DNA of 64,000 nucleotides from assembly GCA_029959615.1 (NCBI GenBank), contig JASCOD010000001.1, positions 1,550,001 through 1,614,000 on the forward strand, written 5' to 3'. The position numbers and the translations under genes were made by a program. This stretch comes from Flavobacteriaceae bacterium PS02338. GTDB taxonomy: Bacteria > Bacteroidota > Bacteroidia > Sphingobacteriales > Sphingobacteriaceae. The notes beneath the pieces are model-generated. The model did not search any database. It worked only from the letters and a program-made list of their open reading frames with translations, and was not told the DNA's origin. Below, piece after piece: positions 44,539 to 54,300 of this stretch (positions within the stretch are counted from its first letter, which is position 1; each line of letters starts with the position of its first letter).

Positions 44539-45996
44539 ATGCTGACGCTTACACCATTCAACATGAACCTATCCTCTTCTATTGATTTAATGGAGCGAGC
44601 TGCACTGGCTTTTGTAAATACTTTTATTAACAGATTTTGCGATAAGGAAAATACGATTTGGGTATGTTGCGGCCAAGGAAACAACGGTGGTGATGGATTG
44701 GCAATAGCAAGATTGCTTTGTAAAAGTGGTTATTCCAACATTAACGTATTTTTAGCTAATTATACACTGCGTTCATCAGAAGACTACCTGCAAAACTTAA
44801 CTAGACTTGAAAAGGAATATCATAAGATACCAATACTAAAAGATCTGGAGCAAGTGCATTTAACGGAAAAAGATATCGTTATTGATGCGCTGGTGGGTTC
44901 TGGTTTAAACAAGCCTTTGGCAGGAGATTATGAAAAGCTTTCTGCTTTGATCAATGATTCCAGAGCTACGGTGGTTGCAGTAGATGTTCCTACTGGATTT
45001 AAAATCGAAGGCCAATTAGAAGTAGTTTACAATGGCATTAAAACAGATTTGGTGATAACCTTTCAACTACCTAAAATCAATTTCTTCTTTCCCGAAAGTG
45101 TACAGGCTTTGAAAGAATTTGTAGTGGTACCTATTGGATTAGATGAAGATTATATTAAAAGTTTGCCTAGTCAGTGGAAGCTGATCACTAAAGATCTTAT
45201 TCTTAAAACCCTTAGGCCAAGAAAACGTTTTTCGCACAAAGGAACCTATGGTCATGCTTTAATTGTGGCAGGTGATACGGAAACGATGGGAGCAGCTTTA
45301 TTAAGTGCAAGTGGCTGTTTGCATGCTGGTGTTGGTTTGCTTTCTGCTTGCATTCCTCAAAGCGGGTTGACAGCTTTGAACGTAAGTCTACCAGAGGTGA
45401 TGTATGTAAGTCGGGAAAACCTTAGTAAAACAGAACTGCAGAAATACCAAGCTATTGCCGTTGGTCCAGGGTTAGGTGTTGGAGAGGTACAAATGCAACT
45501 GTTAAGACAGCTACTCGAACAAACCACAACTTTGGTGTTAGATGCTGATGCTTTGAATATACTTTCTCAAGACAGGAAACTATTATCGAAAATTCCAATT
45601 CAAAGCGTTATTACGCCACATGTCAAAGAGTTTGATCGACTGTTTGGCACTCACAACAATTGGTGGAGCAGGATAGAAACCGCTAGAAAAAGAGCAAAAG
45701 AATTACAGATTATCATTGTCCTTAAAAACCAATATACTTTTGTCTGTTTGCCAACTGGCGATATCTGCATCAATCCAACAGGGAATCCAGCAATGGCGCA
45801 AGGTGGCATGGGCGATGTTTTGACGGGTATCATCTCGGCTTTTTTAGCACAAGGATACACGGCAATCGAAGCCGCAATTTTAGGTGTCTATTTACACGGC
45901 AAAACAGGCGATTTTCTCGCACAGGATAAAGCGGTAATTAAAGCTTCCAAAATTGCCGAGAATCTACCCTGTATTTTGAAAAAATACAATAAGTAA
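44539..45996 (+). CDS. nnr: Bifunctional NAD(P)HX epimerase / ADP-dependent dehydratase, apparent N-terminal frameshift
   Basis: Repairs hydrated NAD(P)H: the N-terminal YjeF_N epimerase domain (about 1-215, IWVCCGQGNNGGDGLAIARL, DALVGSGL, VAVDVPTGF) interconverts NAD(P)HX epimers, and the C-terminal ribokinase-like domain (about 230-480, GDTETMGAALLSASG, VGPGLG, LVLDADALN, ITPHVKEFDRL, GGMGDVLTGIISA) dehydrates them using ADP. The ATG at 44539 yields an unusual start MLTLTPFNMN. In another frame, ATG at 44505 gives MQNLLTSSQIKDADAYTIQH, the expected family N-terminus. Removing one C near 44570 (CCTATCCTCTTCT) would join the two as HEPISSIDLMERA. Either the gene carries a one-base insertion, the sequence has an error, or the short start is used. 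Confidence 0.9.
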   Translation: MLTLTPFNMNLSSSIDLMERAALAFVNTFINRFCDKENTIWVCCGQGNNGGDGLAIARLLCKSGYSNINVFLANYTLRSSEDYLQNLTRLEKEYHKIPILKDLEQVHLTEKDIVIDALVGSGLNKPLAGDYEKLSALINDSRATVVAVDVPTGFKIEGQLEVVYNGIKTDLVITFQLPKINFFFPESVQALKEFVVVPIGLDEDYIKSLPSQWKLITKDLILKTLRPRKRFSHKGTYGHALIVAGDTETMGAALLSASGCLHAGVGLLSACIPQSGLTALNVSLPEVMYVSRENLSKTELQKYQAIAVGPGLGVGEVQMQLLRQLLEQTTTLVLDADALNILSQDRKLLSKIPIQSVITPHVKEFDRLFGTHNNWWSRIETARKRAKELQIIIVLKNQYTFVCLPTGDICINPTGNPAMAQGGMGDVLTGIISAFLAQGYTAIEAAILGVYLHGKTGDFLAQDKAVIKASKIAENLPCILKKYNK

Positions 45997-46293
45997 TTCG
46001 GCGCTTAACGTCGTTGTTTTAAAAATATTATAGCGCTGAAAATAATAATTTCTTTTTTTAAGAGCCAATTTGCTTGAATAAAACCTTGTTTTTACTAGGT
46101 AAATGTAGTTTTTTGGTGTGTTTGTCCATGTTTTTTGTCGGGAACGATTGCACAGTTTTCTCTTTTATTACAAAAAACAAATTCTTAAATCTGTATTAGA
46201 TTTTGAGTGAAAAAGTGTTTTATAGCCATTTGCATGCGTGGTAAATTTACACTTACTGAAATCTGTTTAACCAAATTTATAAACCTAATTGAT
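45997..46293. other. Gene-free stretch before the pectin cluster
   Basis: No gene or repeat was seen. The stretch is A/T-rich. The longer frame beginning at 46207 is not used because the signal peptide starts at 46294. TAGATTTTG near 46197 is one base too long for the TAnnTTTG box. Confidence 0.3.
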
Positions 46294-47646
46294 ATGAAAA
46301 AACGTGTACTTTTTTTCGCATGCCTTTCTTTGCTCTTTTCTTTAGGGGCTAAAGCTCAAACCTCACCTTTTCGTGTAGAGTGGCAAACCTATGGTAGCAG
46401 TAATTCTGGAGGGAACGAATATCGTGTTCTAAAGACGGTTACTGGAAGCGCAATTGGCTCTGGAATTGAAGATGCAAGAGGACTTACAAATACCTTGGGT
46501 ACGCTTTCCTTATACGAATATAGTAATGCTACAAACGCAACCTCTGTAACAGATTTGGTTCCGTCTGCTACCACGCCTCCGGGGCAAGGATGGGGAAGAT
46601 ATAGAGCCACTTCGACTACTCCAAATTTTGCTGTAGGAGCTATAGATGCAACACAATATGCACAATATGAAGTAGAGCCTAATGGTGGGCAATTTATGCG
46701 TATAAATAATTTAAGTATAGTAGCACTAGGTGGCGGTACAGGGGATTTGAGAATGGTGATAAAGTATGCGAAAGTTAAAAAAGTAAATGCGCCATTAGCA
46801 GCTGATTTTGTGAAAATGCCTCAGGTAGCTAATTATTATCTTACAGGGGCGAGTGGTGCCGCTACTACTTACGCAGCTGAAGACGAGACTAGTGCCATTC
46901 TTTTGTTGCATTCTAACGGATCAACTTCTGGTACTAGAACTCAAGAATTCAGAACAATAACTTTTACTAATTTAGGAATTAATGTTGAAGACGATGAAAA
47001 AGTGTATATCAGGTTATATCCTTTTCTTGTTACCGGAACAAGTGCAACATCTACTAGGTATCTTTTTTTAAGGCATTCAGTCGTGTCGGGTGTAACATCA
47101 GCTACTACTCTTCCTCTCGACCTAATCTCATTCTCCGCAAAACCAGATGCTTTAGGTAAATCAGTTAACCTTAACTGGAAGACTACAAATGAAGTAAACA
47201 CCCAAGATTTTGTGGTAGAAAGAAGAACTGACGATACTGAATTTGCATTGGTTGGGACAGTTTTAAGTAAAAATGTGGCAGGTACGCACAACTATATCTT
47301 TGTAGATAAAAAACCTGTAAGTGGTAATTCGTACTATCGCCTAAAACAACGTGATAGAAATGGCAAATTTACCTATAGCGATATTGCCAATGTGAAAATT
47401 GATGGTATTGCATTAAGCCTGTATCCAAATCCGGTAAGTAAAGAATTGGTGGTGAACCATGAATATGCTAAGCAATCTGCTTCGTTAAAAGTGATAGGTT
47501 TAGATGGTAAAACACATATCAAAACGAGTAGTATAACAGGTAGTTCATCAACTATTATTAATGTGGCACCGCTTGCACCAGGTACTTACTTACTGGTACA
47601 TGATGTGAACGGAAAAGCACAATCTCAAAAATTTATTAAGAAATAA
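46294..47646 (+). CDS. T9SS-secreted protein of unknown function (first gene of pectin cluster)
   Basis: ATG at 46294 gives the signal peptide MKKRVLFFACLSLLFSLGAKAQ; the in-frame extension to 46207 is rejected. The 450-residue protein has one beta-rich domain (about 22-275, SPFRVEWQTYGSSNSGGNEY, AQYEVEPNGGQFMRINNLSI, DDEKVYIRLYPFL) that looks like a carbohydrate- or matrix-binding beta sandwich but belongs to no family I can name. A beta-sandwich (LPLDLISFSAK, LNWKTTNEVNTQDFVVERR) and a T9SS sorting domain (LYPNPVSKELVVNHE, ending FIKK) follow. It is 76 bp upstream of the pectate lyase gene with no terminator between, so co-transcription is likely; a role in pectin binding is inferred from position only. 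Confidence 0.85.
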   Translation: MKKRVLFFACLSLLFSLGAKAQTSPFRVEWQTYGSSNSGGNEYRVLKTVTGSAIGSGIEDARGLTNTLGTLSLYEYSNATNATSVTDLVPSATTPPGQGWGRYRATSTTPNFAVGAIDATQYAQYEVEPNGGQFMRINNLSIVALGGGTGDLRMVIKYAKVKKVNAPLAADFVKMPQVANYYLTGASGAATTYAAEDETSAILLLHSNGSTSGTRTQEFRTITFTNLGINVEDDEKVYIRLYPFLVTGTSATSTRYLFLRHSVVSGVTSATTLPLDLISFSAKPDALGKSVNLNWKTTNEVNTQDFVVERRTDDTEFALVGTVLSKNVAGTHNYIFVDKKPVSGNSYYRLKQRDRNGKFTYSDIANVKIDGIALSLYPNPVSKELVVNHEYAKQSASLKVIGLDGKTHIKTSSITGSSSTIINVAPLAPGTYLLVHDVNGKAQSQKFIKK

Positions 47647-47722
47647 AAAAACAGTTTTAACTCATTTCTGACTGCTCCTTTTGGTGCGGTATGGGAATGC
47701 TTTTGCCTAAGAAATTAAGGAT

Positions 47723-50700
47723 ATGAAGAAAATTAAACAATTAATGCTGACCGTTTGCTTGCTTTTCGGCTTGCAGAACATAGCTCTAACTCAGGTAACA
47801 TTCGATAGTCAAGGAAAATATGTTTACGACTTTCAGCAAACTTCATTGCCTACGGGATTAACTTCCAACGGAGCACTATCGCCAACTAAAGCTGCAGATG
47901 GAGTTTGCTCTAAAGGTATGGTACAGGTAAATGGAGGTTCTGCTGCCCAATATCTAGAAGTTAATTTACCTAGCTGTAGTGCTTTCAAAGTTAATATGAA
48001 AAGTACGAGTGCTGCATCTACCCGAACTTTGAGAGTAAGCTACAGCACCAATGGAGGAACTTCTTTCCAAGACATAACATCTTTATTAAGTGTAAGTGCT
48101 GCAGCAGAGTTCGATTTAACCAGTCAGGCGGCATTTTCTGCTTTGAAAAATAATGGAGCCATCATAATTCGTTTAACCGCTATTTCTGGAAATACACAAA
48201 TACATGATTTGTTCGTAGAGGGAAGTACTACTTCAGTAATTAGCTCAGATGTAGAAATTGAGGTGTTTAAACTGCCTGGTCAAGTGGGTAATGAAGTAAT
48301 TAACTATGCCGCCGGAACTGTTAATATCAATGTAGCTACGGGAACAAATATTACCAACGTTGCACCAAGCACTTTTACCATTTCTAATGGCGCTACCGTT
48401 AGTCCATTAGCTACAGCAACACAGAATTTTACCTCCCCGGTTAATTATGTGCTTACGGCACAGGATGGTGTTACTACCAAATCTTTTACGGTTACTACGG
48501 CTTTCGTACAATCCTCAGAGAAAGAAATTACTGCATTTAAACTATCTAACGCTCAAATTGGAAATGCGTCTATCAATAGTTCTACTGGGCAAATTTTGGT
48601 AACTATGCCTATTGCCGAAAGTTTAGCTTCATTAACGCCAGTAACTTTTACGCTTTCTAATTCTGCTACGGTAAATCCTTCAACTAGTACAGCAAGAAAT
48701 TTTAGTTCGCCAGTAAATTATACGGTTACGGCACAAGATGGTTCAACCAAGCAATGGACGGTAACCGTGACAACCGTAGACCCTAATTTAACTTTTACTA
48801 CTTATGAAGCTGAAAGTGCTGATTTTACAGGTAAGGTAGATGCGCAACATACAGGTTTCACAGGTACTGGCTTCATCGATTTTTTAGCCACCGGCGAAAA
48901 TCAAATTACTTTTACAACTTGTAGCCAAACTGCCGGTGTACAAACTGCAAAGTTTAGATATTCTTTTGCGAAGGATGAAAATCGCTCTGCGGCATTATAT
49001 GTAAACGATGTTTTTATACAAAATGTAGATTTTCCACGCACTGCGCTCTTTACAGATTGGACTGATGCTATCGTCTCGGTTAATTTGAATGCGGGTGTAA
49101 ACAAAATAAAGTTGACTTGGGAAACTACTGATGGACCGAACTTAGATAGGATGGATTTGTCGGGCGCACAATGTCAATCTTATACCTTAACAGTTAACGG
49201 AACAAATACTGGAACCGTAGCAATAACACCAGTTAGAGCTAACAATACCTATTTTTCTGGCGAAACTGTAACCTTATTGGCCGAAGAAAAACCTGCTTTA
49301 AAATTCAATAATTGGTCGGGAGATTTGACGGGAACAACCAATCCGCAAAACATTACCATGAACAGTAATAAAACGGTAACTGCCAATTTTAGTGTAATTA
49401 GCACCTATAAAGTTAACGTTACAACAGCGGGTATTGGTACGGTTACACTCAATCCAGCAGGGGGCGAATATGCAGATGGTACCGTAGTTACAGCAACCGC
49501 TGGAACGTTGATGGGCTCTACTTTCCAAGGTTGGACTGGCGACTTAACTGGCACTACTGTTACGCAGCAAATTACTGTAAATGCGAATAAGAACATCACG
49601 GCTACATTTACCGATAATTTTAATATTGATTTTAAGAAGGTTGTAGGTTTTGCTTCAATAACTGCAGATGGTTTTACGGGACCAACCACTGGTGGTGAAG
49701 CTATAATTGCGGGAAGAAGTAAGGATGTCGTTTATATCAATGGTCCTTCGGAATTTGGTAAACTTTGCGAAATTCTTCAAAAACGCATCAAGTATAAAAC
49801 CTACAGCAACAACCCACTAACAATTGTTTTAGAGGCAGGCACTTATACTGGTGCAGGAGGTAAAGAAAGTGTGTGGGGCAATAGTATGTTAACCATACAG
49901 GAACAAGAAAACTTAACCATTATTGGTAGAAAAAATGTGATTTTCAACTTTGGGATCAATGTAAAACGTTCTTCAAACCTGATTATTAGAAATATTACGT
50001 TCCAAGATTATTATGACGATGGTATCAACATTGGTGAAACTGAAACGCACCACGTTTGGGTAGACCATTGTACTGTTGGTCATCCAACTACGAGACCTGC
50101 AAATACAGAACATCCAGATGGTGGAATTGACGTGAAAAACGGCGCAAGTTATGTAACTATATCTTGGACAATCTATAGAAACAGCTGGAAAACTGGTTTG
50201 GTCGGTCACTCAGATAGTAATGGCGCAACAGATAACGGTCGTTTAAAAGTAACCTATTTTGGAAATCATTTCTTAAATACCAACTCTAGAAACCCAAGGG
50301 TGAGATTTGGAGAAGTACACGTATTGAACAATTTGGAAGAACGTGTTGGTTTGTATGGTATCGCAGCCTCAAACAATTCATCAGTTTTTGCAGAAGGAAA
50401 CTTCTTTTTAAATACAAGATGGCCAATGTACGGAGACCGTTTATCAGCAGATTTTAAAACAATTTACGGTAACAATACGGATGATGCTTTTACTTCTAAA
50501 ACTGGTAACAGACCAGCAACTGGCTTAAAACAAATCAATAATGAATATGATGATAGCGGTTTGCCAGTAATTACATCGCAAATTAATCCAGCTATGCTAA
50601 ACCCAGGTGGTAGGTCTATCAAGTTTGATGAGTTTAATCCACAGAATGTATTTACACCTTCTAGTTACTATACTTATGACGCCTTGCCAGCTTCGGTGGT

Positions 50701-51307
50701 AAAAGTAGTAGTGCCAATTTACGCAGGAGCAGATAAAGTAAATTGGTTTCCAGATGCTTTGCCTTTAGATTTATTGGCTTTCGATGCGAGGAAATCGGGT
50801 ACTGCTAACAACCCACAGGTTGCTGTAACTTGGAAAACTACCAACGAAGTAAATACCGAGAAGTTTGAGGTTTTGAGAAGAACTGAAAATGCATCTTTTG
50901 AAGTGGTTAATATACAGCGTTCTAAAAATACAGCTGGTGTACATGAATATAGCTTTGTAGATCAATCGCCATTATTTGGCAAATCTTACTACCAACTTAA
51001 ACAGTACGATAAAGATGGCAAGTTTACCACTAGCGAAGCGAAAATAGTAAATATCGCTGCTCTTGCTACTGCTTTTGAAGCTTATCCAAACCCAACAGAT
51101 GGATGGATATCCATTAAACATGAAATACTTATTAACGACGCAGAAATTACTGTTTCAGATTTACAAGGCCGTAAGCAGTTTAGCCAAAAAGCCAAGAAAG
51201 GAGAAGGTACTACAAAAATCAATTTGACTGCACTTTCTACAGGAATGTATATCGTAACCTTAACTAGCGAGGGTAAAAAACAAACACTCAAAGTGATAAA
51301 AAAGTAA
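47723..51307 (+). CDS. Multidomain T9SS-secreted pectate lyase (PL1 family)
   Basis: This 1194-residue protein cleaves de-esterified polygalacturonate by beta-elimination outside the cell. Order: signal peptide (1-24), beta-sandwich (about 25-170), two cadherin-like repeats (about 175-355, each ending VNYVLTAQDG or VNYTVTAQDG), CBM35-like module (about 357-480, YEAESADFTG ... LDRMDLSG), two InlB B-repeat-like domains (about 485-635, NWSGDLTGTTNPQ), PL1 beta helix (about 635-1000), Ig-like domain and T9SS sorting domain (AYPNPTDGWISIKHE). The catalytic region shows DDGINIGETETHHVWVDHCT (Ca-binding, about 780) and SRNPRVRFG with the catalytic Arg (about 855), the classical vWiDH and RxPxxR motifs. 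The gene is followed 87 bp later by a pectinesterase, which would provide its substrate. Confidence 0.93.
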   Translation: MKKIKQLMLTVCLLFGLQNIALTQVTFDSQGKYVYDFQQTSLPTGLTSNGALSPTKAADGVCSKGMVQVNGGSAAQYLEVNLPSCSAFKVNMKSTSAASTRTLRVSYSTNGGTSFQDITSLLSVSAAAEFDLTSQAAFSALKNNGAIIIRLTAISGNTQIHDLFVEGSTTSVISSDVEIEVFKLPGQVGNEVINYAAGTVNINVATGTNITNVAPSTFTISNGATVSPLATATQNFTSPVNYVLTAQDGVTTKSFTVTTAFVQSSEKEITAFKLSNAQIGNASINSSTGQILVTMPIAESLASLTPVTFTLSNSATVNPSTSTARNFSSPVNYTVTAQDGSTKQWTVTVTTVDPNLTFTTYEAESADFTGKVDAQHTGFTGTGFIDFLATGENQITFTTCSQTAGVQTAKFRYSFAKDENRSAALYVNDVFIQNVDFPRTALFTDWTDAIVSVNLNAGVNKIKLTWETTDGPNLDRMDLSGAQCQSYTLTVNGTNTGTVAITPVRANNTYFSGETVTLLAEEKPALKFNNWSGDLTGTTNPQNITMNSNKTVTANFSVISTYKVNVTTAGIGTVTLNPAGGEYADGTVVTATAGTLMGSTFQGWTGDLTGTTVTQQITVNANKNITATFTDNFNIDFKKVVGFASITADGFTGPTTGGEAIIAGRSKDVVYINGPSEFGKLCEILQKRIKYKTYSNNPLTIVLEAGTYTGAGGKESVWGNSMLTIQEQENLTIIGRKNVIFNFGINVKRSSNLIIRNITFQDYYDDGINIGETETHHVWVDHCTVGHPTTRPANTEHPDGGIDVKNGASYVTISWTIYRNSWKTGLVGHSDSNGATDNGRLKVTYFGNHFLNTNSRNPRVRFGEVHVLNNLEERVGLYGIAASNNSSVFAEGNFFLNTRWPMYGDRLSADFKTIYGNNTDDAFTSKTGNRPATGLKQINNEYDDSGLPVITSQINPAMLNPGGRSIKFDEFNPQNVFTPSSYYTYDALPASVVKVVVPIYAGADKVNWFPDALPLDLLAFDARKSGTANNPQVAVTWKTTNEVNTEKFEVLRRTENASFEVVNIQRSKNTAGVHEYSFVDQSPLFGKSYYQLKQYDKDGKFTTSEAKIVNIAALATAFEAYPNPTDGWISIKHEILINDAEITVSDLQGRKQFSQKAKKGEGTTKINLTALSTGMYIVTLTSEGKKQTLKVIKK

Positions 51308-51328
51308 GATAAACATTTATTGACACGA

Positions 51329-51366
51329 AGAGAGGAGATAGCTTTTAAAGCTGTCCCTCTTTTTGT
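51329..51366 (+). terminator. Terminator after the pectate lyase gene
   Basis: AGAGG...AGCTTTTAAAGCT...CCCTCT is followed by TTTTTG, 22 bp after the stop codon. It is an interrupted stem with a T-run, so it may only attenuate transcription into the pectinesterase gene. Confidence 0.6.
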
Positions 51367-51394
51367 AAAAAGCTTAACCGAATAAACTAAAAAA

Positions 51395-54300
51395 ATGAAA
51401 ACTTATTTGTTCAGAATTGCCTGTAGCATCATTTTGTGCTTATTGGTATTTAGTGCAGGGGCACAGTACAATGCTACTGTAGATCCAAGTGGCGGAGGTA
51501 GTTATACTACTATTTTAGCTGCGTTAAATGCGGCTCCATCAAATGCAACTTCTCCTTATAGAATATTTATAAAGAAAGGGATTTACTACGAAAATTTAAC
51601 TGTAGCTAAGCCATTTATTCAATTTGTAGGCGAAGATGCGGCGAAAACCATCATCACTTATAACAATGCGAATGGTAAAGCTATACCTGGGGGTGGAACT
51701 TATGGTACGGCAAATTCTGCATCTGTAATTATCAATTCCGATGATTTTAGTGCTGCAAATATCACTTTTGAAAATAGTACTGGCGATGCGCCACAAGCCT
51801 TGGCAATTAATGTAAGCGGCGACAGAGCTTCTTTTAAAAATTGTAGGTTTTTAGGAGGTCAGGATACCTTTTTGTCTTATAATTCTAAATATCCGCAATC
51901 GTTGTATAAATGTTATATCGAAGGTGTAGTAGATTTTATTTTCGGCAATGCCAAAACAGTTTTTGACGAGTGTACCATTTATCCAAGAGATAGAGCAGAT
52001 AATTTGGCCAGTAGCTATATCACAGCTTCCAATACCCGTGAAGCGAAAGGATTGTTGTTTAGGAACTGCGAAATTATTGCCAACAGAGGTACAACTAAAT
52101 ACGTTTTAGGTAGACCTTGGCAAAATGATGCTGCAACGGCAGAACCTAAAGCCACATCGGCAACAGTATTTATCAATACTAAAATGAGTTCGGTAGTTAA
52201 GCCAGAAGGTTGGGCTACTTGGGATGCGGGTACCGATGTAAGCAAAGTGATCTACGCAGAGTACAATTCTATGGATATGAACGGTAGTCCACTAAATGTT
52301 GCCTCTAGGGTAAGCTGGTCTAAACAACTTAATGCTTCTGAAGCTGCTGAATATTTGGATAACAGTATCGTTTTTAAAGATAGAAATAATAGTGTTTGGG
52401 ATCCTTATGCGGTATTTTTAGATGGAAATTCGGTGCCAGCAAACCGATTGGCGATTTCTAATTTTAAGTACACTAAAACTGGCACAGAGCTTACGTTTAA
52501 GTGGAATTTGAACTGGCCAGAAAGTAATGTAACCTATCGTTTATATCGTATTACGGATGGTGGTAGCCCGGCTTTGGTAAACGAGCAAACCATTGCTGGA
52601 AACGATATTAATTTAGCTTATGCGCCAAGTACTGGCAAGGAAACAGTGCCTCCATCTATGTCGACTTACGAATATTATGTGGAAGCCACTTCAGCTAATG
52701 GCACCGTAAGATCTGAAAGTGCAACTATAGCTGCTATTCCTGTAATGAGCCTTTCGGGAACATTGCAGGCATTTAAGCAGGGAATTGATAAACCTTCGGC
52801 AACACAGGTATTGACCTTAAGTGGCGAATATTTACAAACCGACGTTATCATCACGCCACCAACAAACTTCGAGGTAAGTGCAGATAACGGTGTCACTTGG
52901 AAAACTAATGCAAGCCCACTTGTATTAGCCGTAACTAACGGGCTGCTGTCTTCAAAATCCATCTTGGTACGTTTAAATGCAGCTGCTGCGGGACTTTATT
53001 CGGGCAATATTTCCTTTGTTTCGGGGACTGGAAGCCATAATAAAACTATTGCGGCTAGTGGTGAAACTTTAAGCACGCCATTAGTCAACAGTAAAGCTTT
53101 GGCGAGCGTAAGCTTTGCTCAAAACTCTAGTGCTACCTATTTACGAGAAGGCGTAGCTTCTGCTTCGTTAGATTTAAAATCTTACCTTTTATCAAACCAA
53201 GCAAGCGGAGCAAATGTACCGTATTCTACAGCTTCGGGTATTCAATTTGCACCAGCAGCCGATGGCGGTAGCTGGCAAACAGACAATGGATTGAAGAACA
53301 TGACCGATAAAACCAAGCACATTGAGCTAACTGTTAAACCTACTACTAATTATGAAGTTAGGGTGGATTCTGTGCTGTTTAATTTGGCGGTTTTTAGTAC
53401 CACTGGAAATTTTGCTATCGAGTATTCTACAGATAATTTTGTGACAAGTGCTTTGTTAACATCGGGGTTGTTAAATGGAAGCCCATTAACGGTAACAGGT
53501 TCCTACCCAACTTTTGCAAATGGTACCTGGTTGTTGGAGAATCAAAATACAGGTGTAAAAAGATATGCCTTTGCTTTAAATGGTGCGACAGGTGTTACTG
53601 TGGGAGCAGGTAAAGAGCTTAAGTTTAGACTTTACTTTAGAACAATTAGTTCAAGTGCTGCAAGATATATCACTTTTAAAAATGTAGATATCAAAGGCGA
53701 TGTAGGATTGGCTGCTAAGGATGGAGATTACAGAACGATAAGCAGTGGTTCTTGGTTAGACGTTAGTATTTGGGAAAAGAATACCGCTGGAACTTGGGCT
53801 GCGGCGCCAACTATTCCTCATTACGGTACCGGACAAACTTCTTTTATACAATCTGGCCACACTGTTATTGCACCAAATGCCGCAGATTTATCAACGGCAC
53901 AAAGCAGTTCGTATGGCTATGTGAATTCAATTGTTGTTAGAGACGGTGGTAAATTATTGGTAGAAAGTGGCAAAACTTTGAACATTAATCTCGAGAAGCT
54001 TTACCAAATTGATGGAGAGTTTGAAAATAATGGCACGGTAAATAATAATGGTAAATATGACTTGATTATTAACGGATTAGTGACTAATAACGGCACCCTA
54101 AAAGTAGACCAAGCAGGAAGTAACGTAATCATTAAAGGAAGGTTAAAAAATAAGGCATCGGTGAATTACAATTACGTTACCGTGAAAGATGGTGGAGTTT
54201 ACGAACATGCGGCAAATTCAAATACCATGCCTTCTACCATTACTTTTGAAGATGGCTCAACATTTTTAATATCGGGTATTACTACTTCACAAACTGGTAT

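Noticed and set aside
46207..46293. 29-codon extension of the protein starting at 46294
   Set aside because: The extension would place a poorly structured segment before a clear signal peptide (MKKRVLFFACLSL).
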